A stretch of 64,000 nt of DNA from Kaistella faecalis (GCF_019195395.1 NZ_CP078067.1:496001-560000); one strand, 5' to 3'; shown: positions 43,355 to 53,119, counted from the stretch's first letter. Numbers and translations: made by a program. Notes: generated by a model from the letters alone, not told the origin.

Positions 43355-43426
43355 ATGAATAAGCGGCTTTAAGTCCTAAATATTTATAAATTTACGGGTT
43401 TAACCAACCTTTGAAAACTTCAATTC

Positions 43427-46405
43427 ATGATCAGGAAATTACTCTCTGCATTTTCTCTGGGGATTTTTGTGGCAGGCGCGGCACAGGTCGGCTACTGGCC
43501 CAATGACACCAAGGGAAAAGACCGCAGCCTCTATGCCGTTAAAAACATCACCCTTTATCAGGATTACAGAACAAAAGTCGAAAACGCCGTACTGGTCTTT
43601 CAGGAAGGCAAAGTAGTGGCTTCAGGCAAAGTGAACATCCCAAAAAACGCGGTGGTGATCGATGGCCGTGGGGCATTTGTTTATCCTTCTTTTATCGATC
43701 CCTATGCCACTATCGGTGTTGAAAAAGCCAAACGCAGCGAATACAATCCGGGCAGCACTTATCTGCCTACAGATGCGACTTCCGCGGCTTATAACGATGC
43801 GGTAAAAGCGGATACACGGGCGGTAAGCACTTTTACGAACCAGGGTAAGGATTTTCAGGATTATCTGAACCAGGGTTTCGGCTCGGTGCTGAGTTTTAAT
43901 GAAGACGGAATCGTGCGCGGTTCTGCAGTGCTCATCGGTTTGGGCGAAGGCATTTCCTCCGAAAAAGTAATTAAAGAAGATGCTGGTTTTCTGCTTTCCC
44001 TGAACAAAGGAAGTTCCCGACAGGCCTACCCTTCTTCACTCGTGGGATCGGTGGCGCTGCTCCGCCAGCTTTATCTGGATGCAGACTGGTATTCAAAAGG
44101 CGGCCACCTCGAAAATAAAAACACCAATCTGGAAGCCTTCAACCGCTACCGCAAACTGCCGACCATTATTGAAACTTCAGAAAAATGGGATGTTCTAAGA
44201 GCTGATGCCATTGGTGATGAAGCTGCGACGCAGTTTGTATTCGTAGGTTCAGGCAACGAATACCAGAGAGCCAAAGAAATGAAAGCGACCAACGGAACCT
44301 TCATTCTTCCGCTCGAATATCCGAAACCGTTCCAGAGCCAGGACCTCATGAATGTGGAAGACCTGGATGTCGCGGACCTTAAGCACTGGGAACTGGCGCC
44401 CTACAACGCGGTGTGTATGGCGAAAGAAAAAGTGCCTTTTGCGCTGACCATGTTTAAACTTAAGGATAAAAACTCCTTCCTTGATAAACTCAGAGACCTG
44501 AATAAAAAAGGGCTTTCCAAAGAAGAAATCCTGCAGTCGCTCACCGAAAAGCCGGCACAGATCCTTCAGGTAAGTTCGCTCGGAAATCTTAATAAAGGTT
44601 CTATGGCGAATTTCATCATTGTTTCTGATGACCTTTTTATGAAGGAGTCGGTGATTTATGAGAACTGGGTTTCCGGTAAGCAGAATATCATCAACCGCAT
44701 GCCCGATACCGATGTGCGCGGCGATTATCAGGTGCAGCTTAATAACCAGACCTATGATTTGAAGATCAAAGGAAAAATCACAAAGCCCGAAGCGGAAATT
44801 ACCCAAAACGATAAGAAAGGTAAAGTAAAACTCGCCGTAGCGGATTATAAAATGGCGATGGAAGTAAAACTGCCGAACGATTCGCTGCAGAATTACCGGG
44901 TAATGCTCCCGCTTACCGATTATAAAAACAGAACAGGAATCGCCATTGATAAAGACGGCAGAAACATTCCGTTTACGATTAAATACGTAAAGGCTTTCGA
45001 ACCTGAACTTAAAAAAGATGAAAAGGCCAAAAGCGATGAACCCGGAAAAATCTGGTATCCGTTTTCTGCTTTCGGTGCGGAACAGTTGGCTTCGCAGCAG
45101 GATTATCTGATTAAGAACGCAACGGTGTGGACCAACAATGCTAAAGGCATCGTAAAAAATGCCGATGTAAAGGTTTCCAAAGGGAAAATCGTACAGGTAG
45201 GACCCGGACTTTCTGCCGGAAACGCTACCGTTATTGACGGAAGCAACCTTCACCTGACCAGCGGCATCATCGATGAGCACACGCATATCGGGCTTGCACG
45301 CGGCGTAAACGAATCCGGAAGTAATAACTCCGGCGAAGTGCGCATGAGCGACGCCATCGATCCTGATGATGTAAATTTCTACCGTCAGCTCGCGGGCGGG
45401 GTTACTTCTGCTCAGCAGCTTCATGGTTCGGCCAATCCGATTGGCGGACAGGCCTCAATGGTCAAATTCAAATGGGGCGAAGATCCTAAAGACATGATGT
45501 TCCCGGGCGCAAAACCCTACATTAAATTCGCTTTGGGGGAAAATGTGAAGCAGAGCAATTGGGGCAATAACCCAAACCGTTTCCCGCAATCGCGTGGCGG
45601 TGTGGAGCAGGCGTTTGACTTCTGGTTTACCCGTGCACTGGAATATGAAAAGGAAAAAAGCACCAATAAAAACTACCGCAAAGACCTCCGGTTGGAAACC
45701 ATGCTTGAGATCCTCAAAAGCAACCGTTTCATTACCTGTCACTCCTATGTGCAGAGTGAAATCAATATGCTCATGGATGTAGCTGACCGTTTCGATTTCC
45801 GGGTGCAGACCTTTACCCACATTCTTGAAGGCTATAAAGTAGCCGACAAAATGAAAAAGCACGGCGCCAATGCCTCTACGTTCTCCGACTGGTGGGCATA
45901 CAAGGAAGAAGTGCGGGAAGCCATTCCTTACAACGCGGCGCTTTTGCTGCAGGCGGGTGTAAATGTCGCGATCAATTCTGATGACGCGGAAATGGCAAGA
46001 AGGCTGAATCAGGAAGCGGGTAAAGCCGTGAAGTACGGAAATGTTCCTCAGGAAGACGCCTGGAAAATGGTAACGCTCAATCCTGCGAAGATGCTGCAGA
46101 TCGATCATAAAGTGGGAAGCATTGAGCCGGGGAAAGATGCTGATCTGGTACTCTGGACGGATAATCCTTTAAGTATTTATGCGACGGTGGATAAAACTTT
46201 TGTCGACGGAACCCTTTATTTTGACGCAGCGCAGCAGCAGCGAAAAGACCAGATGGTAAAAGACGAGAAAAACAGGATCATCCAAAAGATGCTCTTCTCT
46301 GAAGATACCGGAAAAGGCAACACCCAAAGTGCTGAAAAGAAACAGCGCGTTCTCTACCACTGCGACACTTTGGAAGGCGAAGAACATGAGTCCCACTCCC
46401 ATTAA
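43427..46405 (+). CDS. Large amidohydrolase: degenerate N-terminal half plus intact C-terminal imidazolonepropionase-like half
   Basis: A 992-residue exported protein (signal peptide to about AGAAQ, residue 20). It is two amidohydrolase-like modules in tandem. In the first (about 20-460) the place of the metal-binding HxH reads PSFIDPYATIG, so the metal site is lost. In the second (about 550-960) all elements are present: SGIIDEHTHIGLA (HxH), FITCHSYVQSE and FTHILEGYK (later His ligands), and AINSDDAEM (Asp). Only the C-terminal half should be catalytic. The protein is followed after 15 nt by another degenerate amidohydrolase. The substrate is unknown; peptides or hydantoin-like rings are possible. 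Confidence 0.85.
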   Translation: MIRKLLSAFSLGIFVAGAAQVGYWPNDTKGKDRSLYAVKNITLYQDYRTKVENAVLVFQEGKVVASGKVNIPKNAVVIDGRGAFVYPSFIDPYATIGVEKAKRSEYNPGSTYLPTDATSAAYNDAVKADTRAVSTFTNQGKDFQDYLNQGFGSVLSFNEDGIVRGSAVLIGLGEGISSEKVIKEDAGFLLSLNKGSSRQAYPSSLVGSVALLRQLYLDADWYSKGGHLENKNTNLEAFNRYRKLPTIIETSEKWDVLRADAIGDEAATQFVFVGSGNEYQRAKEMKATNGTFILPLEYPKPFQSQDLMNVEDLDVADLKHWELAPYNAVCMAKEKVPFALTMFKLKDKNSFLDKLRDLNKKGLSKEEILQSLTEKPAQILQVSSLGNLNKGSMANFIIVSDDLFMKESVIYENWVSGKQNIINRMPDTDVRGDYQVQLNNQTYDLKIKGKITKPEAEITQNDKKGKVKLAVADYKMAMEVKLPNDSLQNYRVMLPLTDYKNRTGIAIDKDGRNIPFTIKYVKAFEPELKKDEKAKSDEPGKIWYPFSAFGAEQLASQQDYLIKNATVWTNNAKGIVKNADVKVSKGKIVQVGPGLSAGNATVIDGSNLHLTSGIIDEHTHIGLARGVNESGSNNSGEVRMSDAIDPDDVNFYRQLAGGVTSAQQLHGSANPIGGQASMVKFKWGEDPKDMMFPGAKPYIKFALGENVKQSNWGNNPNRFPQSRGGVEQAFDFWFTRALEYEKEKSTNKNYRKDLRLETMLEILKSNRFITCHSYVQSEINMLMDVADRFDFRVQTFTHILEGYKVADKMKKHGANASTFSDWWAYKEEVREAIPYNAALLLQAGVNVAINSDDAEMARRLNQEAGKAVKYGNVPQEDAWKMVTLNPAKMLQIDHKVGSIEPGKDADLVLWTDNPLSIYATVDKTFVDGTLYFDAAQQQRKDQMVKDEKNRIIQKMLFSEDTGKGNTQSAEKKQRVLYHCDTLEGEEHESHSH

Positions 46406-46420
46406 TCCCCAATCAAGAAC

Positions 46421-47704
46421 ATGAAAAAATCAATATTTACCATACTTTCTTTTACGCTTTGTATTTCGGGAATGGTTTCTGCCCAGAGGCCGGCACCGGC
46501 ACCGAAGCAGACGGTTCCTGTAGCGATTACGGGTGCGACTTTGCATACCGCGACAGGAAGCGTTGTTCCCAATGCCTCCATTATTTTCGATAAAGGAAAA
46601 ATAACCGGCATCAACACACCGGTACCTGCGAACGCGAAAGTCATTAACGCCACAGGAAAGCACGTCTATCCCGGCTTTATCCTCGTCAACAATTCGCTTG
46701 GTCTGGTGGAAGTTTCCGCCACCAAAGCAACCGTAGATTTCGTGGAATCCAACGGTTTTGTACCGGAAATCCGGACTTTAATTGCTTTCAATACCGACAG
46801 TCACGTGATTCCCACCGTTCGGACGAATGGAGTGCTGCTCGCGCAGCCTGTGTTGGGCAACGGAATTTTAAAGGGAACTTCCTCTGTAATGAACCTCGAC
46901 GGCTGGAACTGGCAGGATGCCGTGGTGTCCACTGATAATGTTTTACATCTTTCATGGCCGGAACTCCGTAAATCAACGGATGAAAAGAGAAATAAGGAAT
47001 TTAAGGAGCGCCGTGACGCCAACATTACCGAACTGAAAACGCTTTTTGCCAGAGCTAAAGCCTATCAGCCCAAAACCGGTATCAAAGATTATAAACTGGA
47101 AGCCATTGCGCCGGTGCTGACCGGAGAAAAAATACTCTTCGCACAGGTTTCTGGAGCCAATGACGCACTGGAAGTCATTAAATTCGCGCAGGATTATGGG
47201 GTAAAGAAAACCGTACTTCTGGGAGATGCAGGTCTGGAAAGCGTGCTGGATGAAATCAAGCGAAGCGGATTCCCGCTGATTATTACGAATCCACACTCTT
47301 TACCGCCTAACGAATCGATGTCGCCGCGCTTGCCTTATGAATTCGCAAAAAAGGTAGCGGACAAAGGCATTCTCCACGGTCTGGATTACAGCGCCAGAAA
47401 AGATTTTTCCGATTCCCGCAATCTGCCATTCCTGGCAGGAACCACCGCTGCTTACGGTCTCGACAGGGAAAAAGCCCTTCAAAGTATAACGCTGAACCTG
47501 GCGAAAATGCTGGGTATCGACAAAGAGTACGGCAGTCTGGAAGTGGGTAAAAGCGCTACGCTGTTTATTTCTGATGGCGACGCGCTGGACCAGCTGACCA
47601 ATAATGTCACTGAAGCCTTTATCGACGGCCGACAGATCGACCTCAACAACCAGCAGAAGGAACTGTATAAACGGTATAAAGAAAAATATTCCGTTGCGGA
47701 ATAA
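46421..47704 (+). CDS. Amidohydrolase-family protein lacking the HxH metal motif
   Basis: A 427-residue exported protein (signal peptide ending SGMVSAQ). The amidohydrolase frame is clear: VAITGATLHTATGSVVPNASII, KVINATGKHVYPGFI and, at the end, NLAKMLGIDKEYGSLEVGKSATLF. The HxH after PGFI is replaced by LVNNSLG, and the later His and Asp ligands are not apparent. It should be catalytically inactive as a metal hydrolase. It is 15 nt downstream of the 992-residue amidohydrolase and probably forms a complex or scaffold with it. This pair recurs in Bacteroidota. Confidence 0.8.
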   Translation: MKKSIFTILSFTLCISGMVSAQRPAPAPKQTVPVAITGATLHTATGSVVPNASIIFDKGKITGINTPVPANAKVINATGKHVYPGFILVNNSLGLVEVSATKATVDFVESNGFVPEIRTLIAFNTDSHVIPTVRTNGVLLAQPVLGNGILKGTSSVMNLDGWNWQDAVVSTDNVLHLSWPELRKSTDEKRNKEFKERRDANITELKTLFARAKAYQPKTGIKDYKLEAIAPVLTGEKILFAQVSGANDALEVIKFAQDYGVKKTVLLGDAGLESVLDEIKRSGFPLIITNPHSLPPNESMSPRLPYEFAKKVADKGILHGLDYSARKDFSDSRNLPFLAGTTAAYGLDREKALQSITLNLAKMLGIDKEYGSLEVGKSATLFISDGDALDQLTNNVTEAFIDGRQIDLNNQQKELYKRYKEKYSVAE

Positions 47705-47726
47705 TAATCTTAAAACATACCACCGT

Positions 47727-48860
47727 CCTCTTACTTTGCCAAAGTTTTAGTCAGCATGAAAATCACTTTGGCAAAGTTTATAAGAAACAATGTTCGTTAA
47801 AGCACGATCAGCCCTCCGGCAAAGCGCTCATTCTGTGAAAAGCTCATTTAAAAAGGGGATTTCTTTTGGCATCAATAGCGTCGGGCTTCAGCCCTTACTT
47901 TAAAATGCAGCACTCATATCACTTTAGTCAAAACGAAAATCCTCTTACTTTGCCAAAGTTTTAGTCAGCACGAAAATCACCGCGGCAAAGTTTTTAAGCT
48001 AAGCGGTATAAAGAAAAATTCCGGAGCGGCGTGATAAAAATTAAACTCCATCATTCTTAAATAATATCATGAATAGCAGCGGGCTTTAGCCCGTTGATTT
48101 CTTTTAGTCGTATTGCTGACTTTAGTCAAAATCTAAAATTTTCTCCTGCCTATCAATAGAATCAGGCTTCAGCCCTTACTTTAAAATGCAGCACTCATAT
48201 CACTTTAGTCTAAACTAGAATCCTCTTACTTTGCCAAAGTTTTAGTCAGCATGAAAATCACTTTGGCAAAGTTTATAAGATAAGCCGGATAAAGAAAAAT
48301 TCCGGAGCGGCGTGATAAAAATTAAACTCCATCATTCTTAAATAATATCATGAATAGCAGCGGGCTTTAGCCCGTTGATTTCTTTTAGTCGTATTGCTGA
48401 CTTTAGTCAAAATCTAAAATTTTCTCCTGCCTATCAATAGAATCAGGCTTCAGCTCTTACTTTAAAATGCAGCACTCATATGACTTTAGTCAAAACGAAA
48501 ATCCTCTTACTTTGCCAAAGTTTTAGTCAGCACGAAAATCACCGCGGCAAAGTTTTTAAGATAAGCGGTATAAAGAAAAATTCCGGAGCGGCGTGATAAA
48601 AATTAAACTCCATCATTCTTAAATAATATCATGAATAGCAGCGGGCTTTAGCCCGTTGATTTCTTTTAGACGTATTGCTGACTTTAGTCAAAATCTAAAA
48701 TTTTCTCCTGCCTATCAATAGAATCAGGCTTCAGCCCTTACTTTAAAATGCAGCACTCATATGACTTTAGTCAAAACGAAAATCCTCTTACTTTGCCAAA
48801 GTTTTAGTCAGCATGAAAATCACTTTGGCAAAGTTGATAAGATAAGCCGGATAAAGAAAA
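47727..48860. repeat. 281-bp satellite array with two alternating unit variants
   Basis: Units begin at 47727, 47941, 48222, 48503 and 48784 (spacings 214, 281, 281, 281). Units 1, 3 and 5 carry ATCACTTTGGCAAAGTTTAT or close; units 2 and 4 carry ATCACCGCGGCAAAGTTTTT, so variants alternate and the true period may be 562 bp. In the first type ACTTTGCCAAAG and CTTTGGCAAAGT form perfect 12-bp arms. Most units also contain the palindrome GCGGGCTTTAGCCCGT. Unit 5 is truncated and unit 1 has a different centre. No reading frame is supported. Confidence 0.92.
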
Positions 48861-48896
48861 TACTCAGCATAGGAATAATAGTTTTTAACTTTTCAG

Positions 48897-48935
48897 ACGC
48901 TGTCAAAGTCCAGGATTTTGACAGCGTTCTTTTTT
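48897..48935 (+). terminator. Rho-independent terminator downstream of the satellite
   Basis: Stem ACGCTGTCAAA/TTTGACAGCGT (48897-48907 with 48917-48927) followed by TCTTTTTT. Confidence 0.85.
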
Positions 48936-49027
48936 AATCAGTGACAACGTTTAAATTAAAAATGAGTACAACATTCCACGTCTGGCATAATTTTTTATTA
49001 GTGTTTCATAACTTACTGAAAATGATT

Positions 49028-49327
49028 ATGAAAAGCAAGATCCTTATCCTCGACAATAAAATATATTCCCTCTCTAAAATTTCCAATTTTCTAAAGCAGA
49101 AAAAGTTTGAGGTGGTGAAGCCTACCGAAACCCAAAGTGTGTTCAATATCTGTTCAAAAGCTGATCTCGACGCCGTAATTATCGATTTAAGACTGTTTGG
49201 TGAAAAATCGAACATTTTCATTCAGAACCTGAAAGAGAATGTGCTGCCTGAAAATGTGAAACTCATCACGATTTCCGACCGCACCTCTACCCACCAGATA
49301 TTCGACAGAATCGCTACAGATGCCTGA
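49028..49327 (+). CDS. Truncated response-regulator receiver-like protein
   Basis: About 99 residues from MKSKILILDNKIYSL. It follows the CheY pattern in strands 1-3: KILILDN, the region VFNICSKADLDAVIIDLRLFG with a phospho-acceptor-like Asp at IIDL, and VKLITISDRTS. It ends before strand 5, and only one N-terminal Asp is present instead of an acidic pair. A longer frame reaches a GTG at 48941 just after the terminator; ATGs at 49022 and 49028 are more plausible. No histidine kinase is near. It may be a pseudo-receiver or an adaptor. Confidence 0.5.
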   Translation: MKSKILILDNKIYSLSKISNFLKQKKFEVVKPTETQSVFNICSKADLDAVIIDLRLFGEKSNIFIQNLKENVLPENVKLITISDRTSTHQIFDRIATDA

Positions 49328-49406
49328 TTAATAGTATTAAAAAAAACGGTTCATTCTGCTTAAATTTTCTTTCCCCATCAGTATTGCAGTATTCATTGAG
49401 AACCAG

Positions 49407-49417
49407 TATTTTAGCGG
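49407..49417 (+). promoter_or_regulatory. Shared -7-like motif upstream of the 49444 gene
   Basis: TATTTTAGCGG, one mismatch from TAnnTTTG. An identical 11-mer lies at 50586-50596 upstream of tex; both are followed by a similar (C/T)TT(C/A)AAAAAT string. Confidence 0.4.
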
Positions 49418-49443
49418 CTTCAAAAATCGTTTCAATTCCTCTC

Positions 49444-50511
49444 ATGAAAATAAAACATTTCCCCCTTATACTGGTATTTTTTTTCAGTTCACTTGTAACT
49501 GCGCAGTCCGCTTCAGTCTATACCGTTTTCCGGTTGCCGGAATACAACCTCCTTTTCGTTCAGTCTCACCTCAGCAGAGTGAGTGAAAACGCTACCGACG
49601 AAGAAGTGGATGCTTTTCTGGAAGCATCTCTTCAGGATATGATTTCGGCTCTCAGCGACGCAGATAAATCAGCTCTTGGTTCTACCACAGAAGCTGACCG
49701 TACTAAACTGGAAAAGATGTTGCTGAAAAATTTTGATCTTATGGAATTCGAGACGCATGAGGTTGCCAAAAAAGAAAGGACCCGCTATACCAACGTTTAT
49801 CAAGACTTGGGCTATACTGTTTATACTTTCCCGGCTAAAACCATTGCCTTACAGAATATTTCCCATACCAGTGCTTTAAATGATTTTCCTCTCTATTCCA
49901 CAAATACGGTCGCGAAGTTAAAAGAATCAGGGAAGAAAAATTTTCTTGCTCAACTTTCATTTCTTCAACTGAAGGTTAATTATGCCGACTGGCGCGAAGA
50001 TAAATTAAGTGATTACAAAAAGCGTGGTTTGCAGGAAATGACGGGACAACTCCCTTTTGCTTTGAAAGACCATGATTATTATGGAAAAACCGATGATAAA
50101 ACGGGGGTTCAGATGATTTATGAACTTGGCTATCTTCCTAAAGCCAACGGCAGAGGAAGAGTTTATGAGGAGAGTTTCATGCTGGGAATGCGCCCTCAAA
50201 CTGCAGCTTCAGGTACTCCCGAGGAACAGATGCGGGAACTAATGGGCACCTATGAGAACCTCAAAAAACTTATTATTAAAGAAGCTGGACAAAATACAGA
50301 CAGTCTCATCGGCGCCGACGCACCTTATTCAGAAGAAAATTTAAAACATGCGGTTGAATTTATGAATGCTCTGGCAGCGGGCAAACTTCGGTACGCGACC
50401 TACTGGAGTTCGGTGGGTAAAACGTCGGAATTTAAACCTTCCATTACATTAGAGTTGCATCCATCTAAAATGGTAAAGGTGAAAGTGTTTCAAAACGAAC
50501 CAGCAGAATAA
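49444..50511 (+). CDS. Exported hypothetical protein (355 residues)
   Basis: Signal peptide MKIKHFPLILVFFFSSLVTAQ. The mature protein is acidic and mostly helical (EEVDAFLEASLQDMISALSDADKSAL; RTKLEKMLLKNFDLMEFE). It has a central strand-rich part (ARGRVYEE-type segments: NGRGRVYEESFMLGM) and a C-terminal TLELHPSKMVKVKVF. I do not recognise a family. The frame is open to 49384, but the ATG at 49444 gives the signal peptide and lies 27 nt after the -7-like motif. Confidence 0.65.
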   Translation: MKIKHFPLILVFFFSSLVTAQSASVYTVFRLPEYNLLFVQSHLSRVSENATDEEVDAFLEASLQDMISALSDADKSALGSTTEADRTKLEKMLLKNFDLMEFETHEVAKKERTRYTNVYQDLGYTVYTFPAKTIALQNISHTSALNDFPLYSTNTVAKLKESGKKNFLAQLSFLQLKVNYADWREDKLSDYKKRGLQEMTGQLPFALKDHDYYGKTDDKTGVQMIYELGYLPKANGRGRVYEESFMLGMRPQTAASGTPEEQMRELMGTYENLKKLIIKEAGQNTDSLIGADAPYSEENLKHAVEFMNALAAGKLRYATYWSSVGKTSEFKPSITLELHPSKMVKVKVFQNEPAE

Positions 50512-50585
50512 CGGCCGGATTTTTTAAATCTTTATGCTAACACCGGTTGACATTTTTCTTTTGATTGAATATCCTTAATTCTCCC

Positions 50586-50596
50586 TATTTTAGCGG
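50586..50596 (+). promoter_or_regulatory. Shared -7-like motif upstream of tex
   Basis: TATTTTAGCGG, identical to 49407-49417, 16 nt before the tex ATG at 50612. Confidence 0.4.
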
Positions 50597-50611
50597 TCTT
50601 AAAAATCTCCT

Positions 50612-52735
50612 ATGACCGCCACCGGCTTTATTCAAAAATCCCTACCACTTTCAGACAAAAATATCAGTGCAACCCTGAAACTTCTGGGCGAAGACTGTAC
50701 CATCCCTTTTATTTCCCGATACCGCAAAGATGCCACGGGAAACCTCGACGAAGTTCAGATTGAGCAGATCGCCAAACTCAATGCCCAGTTTGAGGAAATT
50801 ATTAAAAGGAAAGAAAGCATCCTTAAATCCATTGAGGAACAGAACGCGCTGACCCCTGAACTGAAACAGCGGATTGAAACAAGTTTCGACCTTCAGGAAC
50901 TGGAAGATCTGTATCTGCCTTTCAGGAAAAGAAGAAAAACCAAAGCCGACACCGCGAAAGAAAAAGGTCTGGAACCTTTGGCCAGAATCATTATGAGCCA
51001 GAAAGCGAATGACCTTCAGTTCCTTGCTTCAAAATACCTGAATGATGAGGTGACTTCTTTGGAAGACGCGCTTCAGGGCGCCAGAGACATTATGGCGGAA
51101 TGGATTAATGAAAACGGCTACGTCCGCAAAAACCTCAGACGGTTATTCCAGCGGAAGGCATTGATTTCGTCCAAGGTGGTAAAAGCCAAAAAAGAAGAGG
51201 AAGCCGCACAGAAATTCTCCCAGTACTTTGACTGGGAAGAAAGCCTGAACAGAATTCCGTCGCACCGTCTTTTAGCGATGCTAAGAGCGGAAGCTGAAGG
51301 TTTTGTTAAAACCAAAATTGATGTCGACAAAGATGAAGCGCTCGACCTTATCGAAAACGCCATCCTGAAATCCAATAACGAATGTACAGATCAGATTGCA
51401 ATTGCAGTCGCGGACAGTTATAAAAGATTGCTTGAACCCGCAATTTCCAACGAAACTTTGCAGGAAGCGAAACAGAAGGCAGACGAAAAAGCAATCGGCA
51501 TCTTTTCTGAAAACCTCAGACAGCTGCTCCTCGCGCCGCCTTTGGGCGAAAAACGGATTCTTGCCATCGATCCCGGTTACCGAAGCGGCTGTAAGGTGGT
51601 CTGTCTGGATGAAAAAGGCGACCTCCTGCACAACGAAACGATCTACCCTCACGCGCCGCAAAACGAGAGCGGAATGGCGATGAAGAAGATCCGCTCCATG
51701 GTGAACGCTTATAATATTCAGGCGATCTCGATTGGAAACGGGACGGCAAGCCGGGAAACAGAGTTCTTTATAAAGAAAATAGCTTTCGATACGCCGCCTC
51801 AGGTTTTTGTCGTGTCCGAAGCCGGCGCGTCGGTGTATTCAGCAAGCAAAATTGCGAGGGATGAATTTCCATCTTTCGATGTCACGGTTCGCGGAGCCAT
51901 TTCGATTGGCAGAAGACTTTCTGATCCATTGGCAGAACTCGTAAAGATCGATGCGAAATCAATCGGAGTCGGACAGTATCAGCACGATGTAGACCAGACC
52001 CAGCTGAAAAACGAACTGGATACTACCGTAATGAAATGCGTAAATTCTGTCGGAATCAATCTGAATACGGCAAGCAAATCGCTGTTGAGTTATGTCTCGG
52101 GAATCGGGGAAAAGATGGCAGAGAATATTGTGAATTACCGTGCAGAAAACGGAGCTTTTGAAGACAGAAAACAACTGAAAAAAGTTCCGAGACTGGGAGA
52201 AAAGGCTTTTCAGCAGGCCGCAGCTTTTGTGAGAATTGCCAACAGCAAAAACCCGCTGGACAATTCAGCGGTTCACCCGGAAGCCTACCCTGTCGTTGAG
52301 AAAATGGCAAAAGACTTAGGCATTAAAACCATCGACCTCATCGCTGATAAAGAAAAAATTGCATTGATCAGTCCTGAAAAATATGTAACCGAAACAATCG
52401 GTATTTTGGGGATTAAAGATATCCTGAAAGAACTGGAAAAACCCGGTTTGGATCCGAGGAAAGCGGCTAAAGTCTTTGAGTTTGACCCGAGCGTTAAAAG
52501 CATTAAAGATTTAAAAACCGGAATGATTCTGCCCGGCATCGTCAACAACATCACGGCGTTCGGCTGTTTTGTGGATCTCGGGATCAAGGAAAGCGGACTG
52601 GTGCATATTTCCCAGCTGAAAGACGGTTTTGTTTCCGATGTGAATGAAGTGGTGAAACTGCATCAGCACGTTCAGGTAAGGGTGACCGAAGTGGATGAGG
52701 CCAGAAAAAGGGTGCAGCTGAGTATGATACTCTAG
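50612..52735 (+). CDS. tex: Tex-family transcription accessory RNA-binding protein
   Basis: A 707-residue cytoplasmic protein related to eukaryotic Spt6. In order: the Tex N-terminal helical domain (FISRYRKDATGNLDEVQI; DLQELEDLYLPFRKRRKTKAD), the YqgF/RNase H-like fold (ILAIDPGYRSGCKVVCLD), the helix-hairpin-helix block (GIGEKMAENIVNYRAENGAF), and the C-terminal S1 RNA-binding domain (LPGIVNNITAFGCFVDLGI; ESGLVHISQLKDGFVSDV). All domains are present at near family length. It is a single gene with its own promoter-like motif. Confidence 0.93.
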   Translation: MTATGFIQKSLPLSDKNISATLKLLGEDCTIPFISRYRKDATGNLDEVQIEQIAKLNAQFEEIIKRKESILKSIEEQNALTPELKQRIETSFDLQELEDLYLPFRKRRKTKADTAKEKGLEPLARIIMSQKANDLQFLASKYLNDEVTSLEDALQGARDIMAEWINENGYVRKNLRRLFQRKALISSKVVKAKKEEEAAQKFSQYFDWEESLNRIPSHRLLAMLRAEAEGFVKTKIDVDKDEALDLIENAILKSNNECTDQIAIAVADSYKRLLEPAISNETLQEAKQKADEKAIGIFSENLRQLLLAPPLGEKRILAIDPGYRSGCKVVCLDEKGDLLHNETIYPHAPQNESGMAMKKIRSMVNAYNIQAISIGNGTASRETEFFIKKIAFDTPPQVFVVSEAGASVYSASKIARDEFPSFDVTVRGAISIGRRLSDPLAELVKIDAKSIGVGQYQHDVDQTQLKNELDTTVMKCVNSVGINLNTASKSLLSYVSGIGEKMAENIVNYRAENGAFEDRKQLKKVPRLGEKAFQQAAAFVRIANSKNPLDNSAVHPEAYPVVEKMAKDLGIKTIDLIADKEKIALISPEKYVTETIGILGIKDILKELEKPGLDPRKAAKVFEFDPSVKSIKDLKTGMILPGIVNNITAFGCFVDLGIKESGLVHISQLKDGFVSDVNEVVKLHQHVQVRVTEVDEARKRVQLSMIL

Positions 52736-52789
52736 ATTTCAGGATGATTTTTCATATATTTATAAAACTTTCCTCCTTTTAAATGTTCA

Positions 52790-53119
52790 ATGAAACTTCT
52801 GATTTACGCTTTTTTAATCTGCTTCATATTGGGCTGCTCGCAAAAAAGCCGGAAGAACCTGGACGATCAGTCGGTGTGGACGGTTTCGAGGCACGATGAT
52901 CCCGAGAATAAGAACTTCAGAAAGATTAAAGTAAGATTTCACACTAACGGCTATGCCTACGAAGAAAACACAATCTTAAAATATCCCTACCACGTTTTTC
53001 ACTTGCGCAACACTTTTGAATTTAACCGCAAACTCTACAGAATCCTGGAATGGACAGATAAAGAAATTGTGCTGCAGAACAGCGCTACTGATATTGTCAT
53101 CATGTTGCGCCGGGAATAA
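52790..53119 (+). CDS. Small lipoprotein (109 residues)
   Basis: Signal MKLLIYAFLICFILGC with lipobox ILGC (Cys16). The mature part is about 93 residues, basic and beta-patterned (IKVRFHTNGYAYEENTILKY; FNRKLYRILEWTDKEIVLQN). No family recognised. It is 54 nt after tex and 20 nt before the DUF421 gene on the same strand, so cotranscription is possible. Confidence 0.6.
   Translation: MKLLIYAFLICFILGCSQKSRKNLDDQSVWTVSRHDDPENKNFRKIKVRFHTNGYAYEENTILKYPYHVFHLRNTFEFNRKLYRILEWTDKEIVLQNSATDIVIMLRRE

Noticed and set aside
44249-45424. 391-residue minus-strand frame
   Set aside because: Antisense shadow of the 992-residue amidohydrolase, which has intact motifs.
47727-48860. CRISPR array
   Set aside because: The repeat unit is 281 bp with no short direct repeats separated by unique spacers and no cas genes.
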